Positions 23,182-34,275 of a DNA stretch of 64,000 nt are shown piece by piece. The translations under genes were made by a program, and so were the position numbers. How positions within the stretch are numbered: position 1 is the stretch's first letter; each line of letters begins with the position of its first letter. Origin of the DNA: Lingula anatina (Eukaryota; Brachiopoda; Lingulata; Lingulida; Lingulidae); NCBI RefSeq assembly GCF_001039355.2, contig NW_019773515.1, positions 186,001 through 250,000 of the forward strand, read 5' to 3'. The notes below the pieces were generated by a model. The model saw only the letters and a list, made by a program, of their open reading frames with translations. It ran no database searches and was not told the DNA's origin.

Positions 23182-23815
23182 AAACGGACACCCACCTCCA
23201 GTGTTGGGCTTGACAAGCTCATGCAAAAAAGAGGTCTCTAGCATTAATGGTTCCAGAATAAGAGAGAGTCTTCAGTTTCGGCATCTAAAGGTCACATCTC
23301 CCGTGAAAATGCACAAATTGACCCCAAACTCACGGAGTTAAATTATGACCCTATGGGTAACTCCTGCCAATAATATTATAGGTTAGGTCTGTGTACTTTC
23401 TGAAAATCAGCACAAATAGATTTTTTCGGAAAAAAATTCCCATTTTTAGAAATAAAGGTCAAAGGTCAAATCCAAACGCATTTTTGAAATTCCCACATGA
23501 CTTTCGGTCAGCCATCTTTAGAAAAAATTTCCCATAATTCCTTCGGTTTGGTAGATATTTAGCATTTAATTTTGAAATTTTTGGTCAAGGGTGCCTTGCG
23601 ATGAGCGCCAGTCCTAAACACAAATACTAACAAAACCAAAAATTCACATGGATCGAGTTGAGATTATATATGATTTACATGTACATATAAGAGATGTATA
23701 CACGGGCTCTTGTAGTTTAAGAGAAAAAGCGGTAACGGTGGCCTGGCGGCGGAGCCGGCGGACGATACGGGTCGGGACGTAAACCCTGTGCACCGCCAGC
23801 GATTCGCTGGTTGTA
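23182..23815 (-). mobile_element. Helitron-like element, partial copy
   Basis: It matches 60050-60826: CACCTCCAGTGTTGGGCTTG, TCCCGTGAAAATGCAC, CAATAATATTATAGGTTAGG, AAAGGTCAAATCCAA, and a closing hairpin region (ACCGCCAGCGATTCGCTGGT). The CTAG-bearing terminus is missing here. Confidence 0.65.
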
Positions 23816-24206
23816 CAATGACATTTAAGGGGGGAATGTAGGTTGGAGATTTTCTCTTAAAATAAAGGTCTTAGCATTTTTATTCCTGTTATATTTATTT
23901 AGTGTATCTTCAAAACATCTAATTATGCTTGAAACACAGCTCAAACTTCATCGTGTGGCGTAATATGGGAATTTGGGGACAAAACATCTTTTTTAAACAC
24001 CTGATTTTCTCAGGCAACTGTACAGCTATAAACATACTTTTCATGGTATTATAACGCTTGAACAAAGTACTACAAAAGGGATCCGGAGTCGGGGATTGTT
24101 TTTAGAGACATACTGTTGATTTCATGTATAAAAACGTGAAATTACATAAAAAAATTAGGGAATTTTCACTGTGTTAGGGATGCACTCTAGGATGTGCACA
24201 CAACAG

Positions 24207-24494
24207 CATCATCAGACCTACCCAACTACCAGACTCGGCACACAAGGATTCTGAATTAACCGGTTTATCGGACCACACTACCCGTTTTCAAGGTGTGTGT
24301 CAGATCGCATTTCGGAGTATCATACCCCAGAACAAATTTTGTAGGACGACCGCGGGCTCATCCTGTCGTTGTTCTGACTGATACTCCAAAATGCGATGTG
24401 ACACACACCTTGAAAACGGGTAGTGTGGACTGATATACCGGTTAATTCAGGATCCTTATGTGCCGTCTGGTAGTTGGGTAGGCCTGATCATCGC
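24207..24494. repeat. Foldback element with ~115-bp inverted arms
   Basis: Left arm 24207-24322 and right arm about 24380-24494 are inverted copies with few mismatches. For example, CACACTACCCGTTTTCAAGG on the left pairs with CCTTGAAAACGGGTAGTGTG on the right, with about 57 bp of loop between. There is no coding sequence. It would form a long hairpin when single-stranded. Confidence 0.85.
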
Positions 24495-24517
24495 AGGCGT
24501 GTTAGTTACAGGACGCC

Positions 24518-24518
<1 letters not shown>

Positions 24519-24561
<43 letters not shown>
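24519..24561. repeat. 43-base T tract
   Basis: An uninterrupted run of T just right of the foldback element. It could be a retroposon tail in inverse orientation; the body of such an element was not recognised. Confidence 0.8.
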
Positions 24562-25145
24562 CACCTAGACTGAAATTTTACGCCACCCGGTAAAAGGTTA
24601 CGCTAGGATATGGGCTCAAGTCTTTTATTTACGCAAAGCAATCCAGTCAGTATTCGACCAAATGTTTACGTCGATGTCGCTCAGAAAAAGTCCAAAACAC
24701 AGACATTATCACCATCGTAGAGCTAAATAATCATTAGTTGTCAAGTTAAAGATTTGGGAAACATGCACCTGGATGCTGGACCAGATGGCCCAATTTGCAT
24801 AGATCTATAAAATCTGACAACTGTATAAAGCTGCTGTCGAAGATTGATCAATAGTTTGACGGTTGCTGTCACAGGTAGCAAGCAGCGGAATATTTCTTTT
24901 TTTTCGTATCTCAAGAAAATCGAAAGTACATGTATAGCAGCAAGCAACTTAAGGGAAAACGTGTATTTTGAGCAAATCCAGTGTGTCGGAAAAGATTCTC
25001 CTTAGCGCTGATCACAATCAAGAGCGACTATCAAAACAGCTTAAGCGGAACAATAGGCGATGCTTTGCCGATCGCTGTTTATGACAAAGGGAGTATGACA
25101 CGTTCCTGTTTTATTGTTTGGCGAGTCGTGCTGATGCTGCTAATA

Positions 25146-26670
25146 CCCCCGTCACACTTAATATTGGAATCAGCAGGAATCAAGAAGAATGAGGCTGAAT
25201 AAAGAATCTTAAAAATTCGCACCACATTCGGGAAAAAAGTTTAAATTGACCTTAATTATTGTAAGAGTACCGTTGAATACCCAGAATGCGCTTGAATTGG
25301 CCTGGAATGATGAGTGCACTTTCGGTTGTTTTAGCTCTCAAATGCAGTTCGAATGTAGTTGGAAAACTAGGAATATCTATAATGCTGTCAGAAGGCAGTA
25401 AGAATATTTAGAATATACTTTGAATGGCGTACTAGTTAGTGTAGTTCGATTGCTGGCAAAATTAATATTTCACCTCATCCGAGGCGCATTCGAAACATGG
25501 CGGGATTTTATACCCCCGTCACACTAGATGCGGAATGATTAAGAATGGCGTCGAAAATACAAATCTTTGTGCATTCCAGGTTATTCAAAGAGCATTCTAA
25601 AAATTCCGAGTGCATTCCAAATATTTTTACTCATTCTTGTGACCGGCTGGAATATTTTTGTCATGTCAAAAACTTTCGAAGTGCATTCCAAGTGGAAAAT
25701 TATCGAATGGCATTTGAACAGTATTCTAACTGCACTATGACTGCATTCTAAATATTCTCACGGCATTCCGACAGCATTCGAAACATTCTGATCAGTTTCC
25801 ATTCCAGTGGCGTTATTTATACACTCACTCAAACATGTTAGAAAGTAATTTTAATTAAGTATTTTAGGTATTTCAGCTGCATTATGTTTGAATTCATTAT
25901 ATTTTAAACCATCATTGGCAGCCATACCGGGAGCATTTTGACTGCATTTGAGTTCGCTTCATATATCATTCGAGACACCTTCCAACATACTTCAGCCTGC
26001 ATTCGACCAGCAGTCAAACCACACTCGTACGGCATTTGAATTTCATTAGAAATATTCTGACTGCAATTTGAAATTCCCTCCCGATTATGGCTCGAATTTT
26101 TCAATTAATTCATTCTGGCTGGTTCTGCTTGATTCCGGCTGGTTCCGAATAAGTGTGACGGGGGCCTTTAGTCACGTGCCAGTTCGAATATCCCTCGAAT
26201 GTTATCAGAATGTTTCGAATGTTGCCAGAATGCCGTGAAAATATTTAAAATGCAGTCATAGGGTGTATTTCCAGAGATTTAGATCGATCCAGGGATTAAA
26301 ATTTAGATCGACCTAACTCCCTGGGGGTTCACGCTAAATTGCAGTCAGACGAGCGCGCACCATAGTTAATAAACTTAATTACCCCTTACAGCTTTTAGTA
26401 GGCGGGACAGACGCTTAAGCCGGTCAAGCTGACAGTAATCAAGTGAGACTCCCCACAGGGATCTAAAAATCTATGGAAATGGGGTGATAGTGTAGTTAGA
26501 ATACTATTCAAATGCCATTCAAAGATTTTTCACATGGAATGCACAAGAATGGGTAAAACTATTTGAAATGCACTCGGAATTTTTAGAATGCTCTTTGAAT
26601 ACCCAGGAATGCACAAGGAATTGTCTTTCCGACGGCATTTTTGTTCATTCTGCCTCTAGTGTGACGGGGG
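25146..26670. mobile_element. Two interlocked foldback elements with CCCCCGTCACACT ends
   Basis: Four termini share CCCCCGTCACACT or its complement, starting or ending near 25146, 25513, 26164 and 26670. The arm after 25146 pairs with the one before 26164 (GGAATCAAGMAGAA). The arm after 25513 pairs with the one before 26670 (AGAGCATTCTAAAAATTCCG). The arms consist largely of degenerate GCATTC/GAATGC words. There is no coding sequence. The MITE at 26261-26486 is inserted in the right arm of the second pair. Confidence 0.75.
26261..26486 (-). mobile_element. Short MITE, copy 2
   Basis: It is the same element as 308-510, in opposite orientation. The ends are GGGTGTATTTCCAGAGATTT and, on the other strand, CACCCCATTTCCATAGATTT. 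It is flanked by ATA on both sides (26258-26260 and 26487-26489). The uninterrupted target can be read in the pairing arm near 25730 (CTGCACTATGACTGCATTCT), which confirms both ends and the 3-bp duplication. Confidence 0.85.
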
Positions 26671-27149
26671 TATAAGGTACTCCCACCGAGTTTACCCATG
26701 CCAACGGCCCTTGGCAACGAAGGCGGGGCACAGACCGAGCCACCGGTGCCGATGGGGGGAGCATCAAAATCCCCAGAAAAAAATATTTTTGTTCAAAATG
26801 TAAAAACGTTAGATACACATTTAACCAATAATTAGACATAAAAAAACCCAAAATGATGATTTTAGCCGTATTTGGGTACATCCACCCCTTAAAATGCTTT
26901 TGCCAGACGTTGTAACAAGTGTAACTGACCAAAAAGGCTTAATTAACTGTAAAAACACACACACACTTGATGTTTTGGGCAAAAACTGATGGAAATATGA
27001 AATATTATAGTTTTGGTACCTAATTTGCATAATTTATGCAAATTATGCCAATTTATGCATCGATATAGATTGTCCCTATGGATGATTTTTTTTCTTTTGG
27101 CCCAAGAAACATTTTTGCCTAATTAGACATTTGTACTACAAAATACAAC

Positions 27150-29870
27150 GTTTGCCAATTTTTTGGTCATAAACAAGCCTACATGTAATGCGGAAATAAC
27201 AGGCTTCAAATACACTACCTTTACGAAATTATTAGAATTTTACTATGTACAGTTGAATGTGCTTTATAAAGACCCGCATTTTCTCTCTTGAACAGATCAG
27301 TTGATCTGTTAGTATTTCTTTAATTAATCATTTTCACATTCATATTGGCGGCATGGAAAATTCAAAAATGGCTTACTACTCAACAGGTTACGTATAAACT
27401 ACACTTACCTTCCTTCCAGGGAGCTATAACAGAAAATACACTATGCACTAATTCATTTAACTTCACGGACAAAGAACAGGTTATTGTCTCGTGTATCTTT
27501 TTCCTAGTTTTCGCACAGTTGCTATGGTACTTGTAGTTGATTTTAAAAGTGGGACTTGCGCCAATCCATTTGCATTACTTTTCCCGCTGGTAAATACATT
27601 GATAGTCCTAAGCAATTCAAGGCTTTGACGCGTGCTGTGTGATGTTCTTCCTCCTCCCTACATGAGAATGGAGCCTGTTACTTTATTACACATTAACCAA
27701 ACTATTGTATCCTCAAAACAATATCACATCAAATAGTTTAATCAATCTTTTTTTAAGCCGAATACAATTAATCATCGATCAAAAGCTTCACTGTAGGTGC
27801 TGTTCAATAGCTTCGCTGAATGAACACATCGATTGATTGAATACATCACTGCTACAGTTAGCAGTGCCCCAGTCACATCCAGATTGGACACATCTCTATG
27901 GGTGTCAAAATGAAAAAAAAATCAACTTTTATCGCGGATTCAGGAGATCGCAGCAAGGATCCGCAAAAGATAACCATACAAAATATAACCCCTCTACTCA
28001 AAGTTATGCTTGGCAGAGGCTGCCCATTCGGCACGTATTCTTTGTAAGCTTTTAACATGCACACTCATGTTTTTGATATTATTCTCTTTATCTATTCGAA
28101 CTAGCTTAATTTTATTCTCACTCCTTGAATACGTTCTTCTGGCCACTTACTTTTAAAACAAAGAACTGGCACACTAAAAACCTACATGTATGGCCAGGGC
28201 CGTAGCCTCCGGGGGGGGCAGGGGGGATTTGAGGTCCAAAAAAATAATAGCAAAGGTAAAAAAAAATAATTGCAAAGTTGGTATCAATTCTGTGAAAAAA
28301 TGCACTCTGTTTACAAAGGTGTACTGTTTTTAGCCAACTCATTTCATGCCAAAAAGCTCATCCTCCCTTCGGCAGCTATCCCCCAGGCCAATTGGCGTGT
28401 TGTGTTAAAAAATGACTGTACTTATGGCAAAATGAACCCACAGTTTCTGACTTCTGATTGAGCAATAAATATCAGTTAAAGGGATAATAACTCTTCTATG
28501 AGATCTATATTTCACAAGAAAAACATTGTGAATAACTCATAGAAATATAATATATTCTGTTTTACTACAAAAACGGCAGTTATAGCTATTTTTCTGATAT
28601 CTGAATTTGTCTTTAGACCACGTGACCTCCATTGATGGCTATACTCTGTTAAAATCTCTTAAGAGATTAAAAAAAAAAACCAAACTTTTTAGAAAAAAAA
28701 CTGGGACTAACTTTGAATGTAAAAATGGATTCATTAACCATTGGTAAGTATGGGGAAATTGTTGTTTACTCCAGGAAAATTAATTTTTGGCCAAAACGAA
28801 GAGTTATTATCCCTTTAAAATGCACCAGAATGCAGCTTTTTACATAGAGTTTTTAAAAATTTTCCACACCGTAGGAGGGGGACAACCCCCCCCCCCTCCC
28901 CCCCTCGTGTCCGCTTANCGACAAGACTTTTTATCGGCTCCAGCGGAATGGAACACACTGCCACTCAGTTTGCGCAAAATAGTGTCAAGGGTGGTTTTAA
29001 AAAAATGTCAAAATGCATCTTTTCAAGAAATTACATAGTTGAAATTATTTCATGTATAATATAATTTATTGGTCACAATAAAGGGATTTATGTGTGATGA
29101 GGGTATTAATGTGATGTAAGATGCCCAGGGACTAAGATAGGTTGATAGAAAGATAAGCTTCCCTCCATCTTTGCTGAAATGTAAATTATATCTTTAAGCT
29201 TGAAAATTATATAACATGCATGATTGTCATTCATAGATTTATATCCAACTCTCAGTATTTTTCATTCGTACTTTGAACATTAATCAAAGTGCAAATGTCA
29301 ATAAAATGACATTTTCAACCTACATCTATTTGATTCTGTTGTTTTGTGTATGATAACAAATTTTGACAGTAAACTAGCCTCGGCGACTCCTCTCAATTCA
29401 TGCACTCATAAAATTTCTTAATGTAATTTTAAAAATATCCTTTAAATATTATGTCTTAACCACGGTTTTATCACCTTTTTTATCCAAAGCTATTACTGGA
29501 TATATAATTTTTTTCTAGTTGACGACGTTCTCTCTCGGGAGACTTCAGCCTGTCCACTGAGAATACAGAAGCACTGTTCTCAGTTTTGTAACATAAAAGA
29601 AACATTGACAGCGGCCGATTAATCTCTGTTTCAGGGGAAAATGTAATCTCTATTATAAAGACGTTTCTGTCATTCCCAGTTTCTGAGGTACATACAGAGT
29701 AGATTGATGGTCTTTCGTCCAACTTCGTGACAACGAGGACCCCTGTGGAGGATAATTTCCCAGTGTTTTTTTTTTTTTTTTTAATTTTAAAACAGAGTGA
29801 TGTCCACCTCTGCCAAAGCCCCTTTTATAGTTGTCATGTCTAGTTACTAAATGTACCAGTATGTCCACTA
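27150..29870. repeat. Duplicated block B, right part
   Basis: Direct matches to 1500-5650 are interrupted by insertions at about 28195-28920 (with a single N at 28918) and 29045-29400. Strongly conserved pieces include ACTGCTACAGTWAGCAGTGC, CACTCAGTTTGCGCAAAATA and TTGACGACGTTCTCTCTCGG. Confidence 0.7.
29480..29870 (-). CDS. Coding-like segment, unknown protein, possibly an exon
   Basis: One minus-strand frame runs GKLSSTGVLVVTKLDERPSI and on through ERERRQLEKNYISSNSFG to a stop. Upstream, in a frame broken by an A-rich tract near 29765-29782, is DILVHLVTRHDNYKRGFG. Parts of it are kept in the diverged duplicate at 5330-5640, including the stop. That suggests protein ancestry rather than a chance frame. 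I see no known domain and no secure splice sites. It could be an upstream exon of the protease-like gene or a remnant of another gene. Confidence 0.3.
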
Positions 29871-29898
29871 ATTTGGAAGAAGATTTAAAGTAGTTAAC

Positions 29899-30013
29899 GT
29901 CGAACAAAGGGGTTGAACTCTTTTACAGTGTTCAAAAGAGACAAATTACCACTGACAATTCTCATTGCTCTCAACATACTTCCGTCTTAGGAGTTCAACC
30001 CCTTGTTGAACGA
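29899..30013. mobile_element. Small MITE-like inverted repeat
   Basis: A 115-bp element with ends GTCGAACAAAGGGGTTGAAC and, reverse-complemented from the right, GTCGTTCAACAAGGGGTTGA. The arms continue to GAGTTCAACC. No other copy was noticed in the window. Confidence 0.6.
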
Positions 30014-30634
30014 CCAATGGGAGATGCTCATTTAAGATAAAATGTGACAATTTCTTTAAATCATTTTAATACATTTAATGCAACAATTCCTTTCACTACA
30101 CATTAATTTAATGTTAAAACAATCACTATATACTATTAACGATAAAGACTTATGTCTAAATCATGACTTAACAAACCATCAAAAACAGCATTTAGTAAAT
30201 TACATTATCACTGTACAATTACAAAATTACAAAATACCTATCAAAAACAAGATTACATAAAACGTAAATTGATAGCATTTTAGGGAATTGCTATTTAAGA
30301 CATATTTGGGCTCCTTTTCTTCACTGTGTTCTCGTTGAATGTTCTTGTAAAATAGCAAGTCAAATCTCTTCTTCAAAATAGATTTTTAGTTCAATTAATT
30401 TATAAATTATACATATTTTTTTGCATCACAGATTCTCACATGTCACTTCACACATTTAAACATAATCACATTTGGTAAAGTCCTTGGTCACATGTTTGGT
30501 AATAAAGCAAACGCTATATAATCCTGATTTTAGAATTGTAGAAAATATCTGTTAGACCCATTTAAAAGCCAAGTAATATCTTGTAGGTAGAAATATCCTT
30601 ACATGTCTTTGGTGTCACAAACAGTGGTATCCAC

Positions 30635-30640
30635 TTTATT
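30635..30640 (-). promoter_or_regulatory. Possible polyadenylation signal AATAAA
   Basis: AATAAA on the minus strand, about 150 bp beyond the stop codon of the palmitoyltransferase gene. Position and motif fit a 3' end; no transcript data. Confidence 0.4.
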
Positions 30641-30789
30641 TGAAATGTCACTGGTAAGAAACAGTTATTATGCAACAAGCTCTTAATAGAGCCATAGCAA
30701 AATTATAGGTCTCCAGAAAACAAAAAAAGTTCTTGATAACATTTATCCTGTGAATTATTTCATAAGACTAATTTTCAGAGGGGATCCTT

Positions 30790-31635
30790 TCACATATCTT
30801 TAATGTCCTCAAACTCGCCTTTTTGTGGAAACTTAAATCCATCCCCTTTCACTTTCAGCGGTGCAAAAGGAAACAAACATGCAGCTATCCAGTTTTCACC
30901 CACAGCCCGATGCACATTTTCCATCCATCCAAGATTATACTGCTTCACATTGTGTGTTCTCTCGTAAGTTGTCTGTCCATTGAAAATGAGCAAACAGTGG
31001 TACCCAGTTAGAGCGGACGCTAATAGGAATGCTATTATGCAACCAGCGCTGAGAAATGCCACAGCAAAGGTGTAGGTCTCTGACAGTCCAAGTATCCAAG
31101 AGACAATTGGTAACGCCATAGAAACTAGTGAAGTCCAAGACAATCCACCTAGGACGGCCCAAGTGTAGTCAGCATTCATTATAACGGCATAAAACCCAGA
31201 TATGGCCACATGAAGGGTGAAACAAAGGTAGTAACGGTGGTTGGCAAAGCCGATGCAGTTCCCCGTAAAGAAGCAGTGATGATCCCTCTGCAGTATGCAT
31301 CGGTTACACGTGTGGCAATGGTGGGAGCGAGGGGGAAAGTTGGCCTCACATGCCGTGCAGTATCGCCACCCAGCTTTCAAAGTGCTAGGAAGAACAACAT
31401 TGCCCTCGGTCGTGTCCGTGCTGAGAATGTACCAAAAATTTCCTAGAACGTTCATGGCTTCAAAAGCAATGAAAGCTAAATGGATGCAATACCATGGTGT
31501 TGCTTCTTGAAATATTGTTGGATGCACGACAAAGAGCATGTAATAAAGGCTGCTGAAACCCATGATGATAATGAAGGCAAACGCGCCCTTTTCGCTCGGA
31601 GTCTTCGGGATGTATTTCCAGAACTGAGCAGCCAT
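30790..31635 (-). CDS. ZDHHC24: DHHC-type protein S-palmitoyltransferase, ZDHHC24-like
   Basis: A 281-residue uninterrupted protein. The cysteine-rich domain begins near residue 92 (RYCTACEANFPPRSHHCHTC) and carries the catalytic motif in RDHHCFFTGNCIGFANHRYY. The DHHC cysteine takes up the acyl chain from acyl-CoA and passes it to cysteines of membrane-associated proteins. Hydrophobic segments lie before it (about residues 17-37 and 47-70) and after it (about 135-165, 170-190 and 195-220), so a multi-pass Golgi or ER membrane protein is expected. Length and motif variant fit the ZDHHC24 branch (human protein about 284 residues). The start ATG at 31635 is the first in frame. The coding region has no introns. 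Confidence 0.9.
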   Translation of the reverse strand: MAAQFWKYIPKTPSEKGAFAFIIIMGFSSLYYMLFVVHPTIFQEATPWYCIHLAFIAFEAMNVLGNFWYILSTDTTEGNVVLPSTLKAGWRYCTACEANFPPRSHHCHTCNRCILQRDHHCFFTGNCIGFANHRYYLCFTLHVAISGFYAVIMNADYTWAVLGGLSWTSLVSMALPIVSWILGLSETYTFAVAFLSAGCIIAFLLASALTGYHCLLIFNGQTTYERTHNVKQYNLGWMENVHRAVGENWIAACLFPFAPLKVKGDGFKFPQKGEFEDIKDM

Positions 31636-31639
31636 TGTC

Positions 31640-32590
31640 CGTATGTAAAATCAGGACCGTCTTAGATATCTAAAAAGGCTCGTGTAGTGTTATTTTGTTT
31701 TCTTCACTTATAAACAGACATCGAGAAACGCCCGCTTACCAACGACACTTCCCCTGACGCTTTGTTCATTGTATGATTAGTTCCGTACAGACACAATTTA
31801 CTCCTGCGTAGATTATTTAGTAGTTAGAAGTGGTTTACGTAGGGACTTTTAGTAAATAAATTTCAGAACTTTTCATTTTATCTTTTTATAAACCATTATG
31901 AAATTTCTCAGTATAAAAACAATTTGTTGTCCTTAAAATATTAAGTACTGATAAAGCAGAAATTACTTTAGGGGTCAAAGCAAAACAGATTTTGATATAA
32001 AATGTACAAGATATGCTCGCCGATAAACTCGTATACCGGTACCATCATTTCCGATCATTGCCATGATTACTGATCCCCCCCAACCCCCCCCTCCCCCGAA
32101 ATGTTCAATCTAAGAACCTTATCTAAAGCACCCGAAAGCTTAATCCACACCAAAAAGTAACAAAGCTAAAATATTTTTGCTTACTGTCAAAAATATAGGC
32201 CTACAACATAAAACAAGTAAGAAGTAAAACTGGAAAAGATGTCCGCGCCTAACACTAATTTCACGTTTACCCTCAGTGAGGTCCTCAGTGTGTATAACTT
32301 TAACGAACAAGTTACAGTCGGTCAAAGGCAGTTGTAAATTCACATGAGAAGATACAAGAGTTTGTAACTAGCAATCCTTCGAGGACATCAAATATCATTT
32401 AAAAATGTAGGCCTAAAAGTCGGACCTACGCTCAAAGTTAGGCCTACGGAAAAACAACCTTTTGAGAATACGGCCTCTGAACTTAAAAATATGTAACAGT
32501 GGCGTCGAAAGTCTGATCTTGGGGTCATCTTCCCAAGGATTTCAATATGCTCTCTTTTTTATTTCCTTTTTTATTTCATCAATCTTCTTT
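31640..32590. other. 5' flank of the palmitoyltransferase gene
   Basis: It should contain the promoter of the minus-strand gene, but no TATA box or other clear element was recognised. A C-rich tract lies at 32067-32097. No other gene was found. Confidence 0.4.
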
Positions 32591-32594
32591 CCTT

Positions 32595-34275
32595 TTTCTT
32601 TTTATGCACAGACGCAGTCTGTACATATAGCTGTCACCTGCGTCTGTCGTCGCCGTCGTTGCCGTCGCCGTCGCCGTGCACTCAGCGATAACAAGTGGAT
32701 TACCGTTTTACTTTTTGTATTGAAACTTACAGAACTGATGAATATTCATAATACGCAGGTCAAGTTCGAAAATCGGCATGATCAGGCCATTTTTAGGAAA
32801 GTTATGCTGTTTTTTCACTTTTTTCAGCATTTTTGCAACACCGATATCACGATAAGTGAAAAACCGTTTTACCTTTTGGCTTGAAACTTACAGAACTGAC
32901 GAATAATCATAATATGCAGGTCATGTTCGATAATCAGCGTGATCGGGTCATCTATATGGAAGTAATGCTGGTTTTTCACTTTTTTCAGCATTTATGCAAC
33001 ACCGATAACACGATAAGTGAAAAACCGTTTTACCTTTTGGCTTGAAACTTACAGAACTGATAAATATTCATAGTACGCAGGTCAAGTTCGAACATCAGCG
33101 TGATCGGGACATTTTTATGGAAGTTATGCTGTTTTTTCACTTTTTTTCAGCATATATGCAACCCTGATACATGTAACACGATAAGTGAAAAACCGCAAAA
33201 TTTGAAGAAACCCCTATTTTGGGCACTGCTCCCATGATGACCATTTAAGGAAAATCATGTCACTTACTGTTCTCAAACTTACAGGAAAGAAACATGGGAC
33301 TAAAATACAGCTTTAGTAGACAATACAGTCTGTATGTAAATTTTTCTGGGAATTAAACAGTTTTTTGTGAACATTTAATTTTTCACATATTGGCATTTTC
33401 AAGTTGTAACTTAGAACCTCCACGGGCTTGAAGACCCATGCTAGTTACATTTTCTGAAAATCCATGATACGTATATTTTATTATTAAAAATTGATGGTCG
33501 TTATGCTGTTAAGCATTATGTAATGTTGCATCAAAATAGAAGAAAACACAATTTTTGGTGCTGCTGCCATGATGACCATTATGGGAAAACCGTGTTACTT
33601 ATGACTGTCAAAATTTCAAAAAAAGAAACACAGGACTAAAATGCAGCTTGAGTTGGAAAAGCAGTCTAATTGACTTCTTTTTCTGGAAGTTATACATTTT
33701 AGTGAAATATTCATTATAATCGTTTTGGCATACTCATTGTGGGACTCGGAGCTCCCATGGACATGAAGCCAAATGGTAATCAAATTTTCTTCATGCCCAT
33801 GCTATTTATAGTCAATAATCAAAAATTGGTGATAATTATTCTGTAATTTATTATGTAATGTTACATCAAAATTGACAAAAATCTTTTTGCACTGCTACTA
33901 CAAACATTATGAAAAGAAAACTGTGTTACTTATTATTATTTTTAACTTACAAATATGATTTTTAAGATTATCATGCAGAAAGCCAGCTCAATTGGGTTAT
34001 CATTTATTATTGAATTTATGCAATTTTGTGTGAAATTTTCATTTTTCTCATTCTGGCATTTTCAAAGTGTGAACTTGAACTCCCATGGGCCTGAAGCCTC
34101 ATGCTTGTTACACATTTTACTTACATCGGTATTACCTGTTGAGCATAACTAAAATTTGATGTTGAATTTGCAGTTACGCATAATGGACTTTTGCATCAGA
34201 ATTGACAGTAGCCTATTTTGTGCATTGTTATTTTCTGCTTTTTGTCTGTACATTTGACAGCTTTGCTGCCTTGTT
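32595..34275 (+). repeat. Dispersed repeat with CGTCGC-rich head and tandem ~161-bp units
   Basis: It begins with a near-palindrome around GCAGTCTGTACATATAGC and a CGTCGCCGTCG tract. Three units of about 161 bp follow (near 32700, 32862 and 33023), each with AAACTTACAGAACTGA and CGATAAGTGAAAAACCG. Then come ~350-bp units (GGGCACTGCTCCCATGATGA, CAAACTTACAGGAAAGAAAC). The end is TTTGACAGCTTTGCTGCCTTG. The same end occurs at 49985 and 50981, and the head occurs at 55174 and 55391. It is non-coding; its class is unknown. Confidence 0.7.

Larger units (their letters stand above)
18313..27145. other. Transposon nest bounded by inverted repeats, splitting block B
   Basis: The left boundary (18313-18480) and the right boundary (about 26965-27145) are inverted copies of each other. 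Both begin TAGTACAAATGTCT and share CTTGGGCCAAAA, ATGCAAATTAGGTACCAAAA and AATATTTCATATTTCCA. Block A continues past the equivalent point (about 1430-1500) without this DNA. Inside are Helitron-like, Penelope-like, foldback and MITE sequences. I cannot tell whether the whole 8.8 kb moved as one unit or whether two inverted copies of one repeat landed near each other. Confidence 0.5.

Noticed and set aside
32462-32884. 140-codon frame with an arginine-rich CRRRRCRRRRR core
   Set aside because: The arginine run is the CGTCGC tract of a dispersed repeat, which is found again at 55.2-55.5 kb in different frames.
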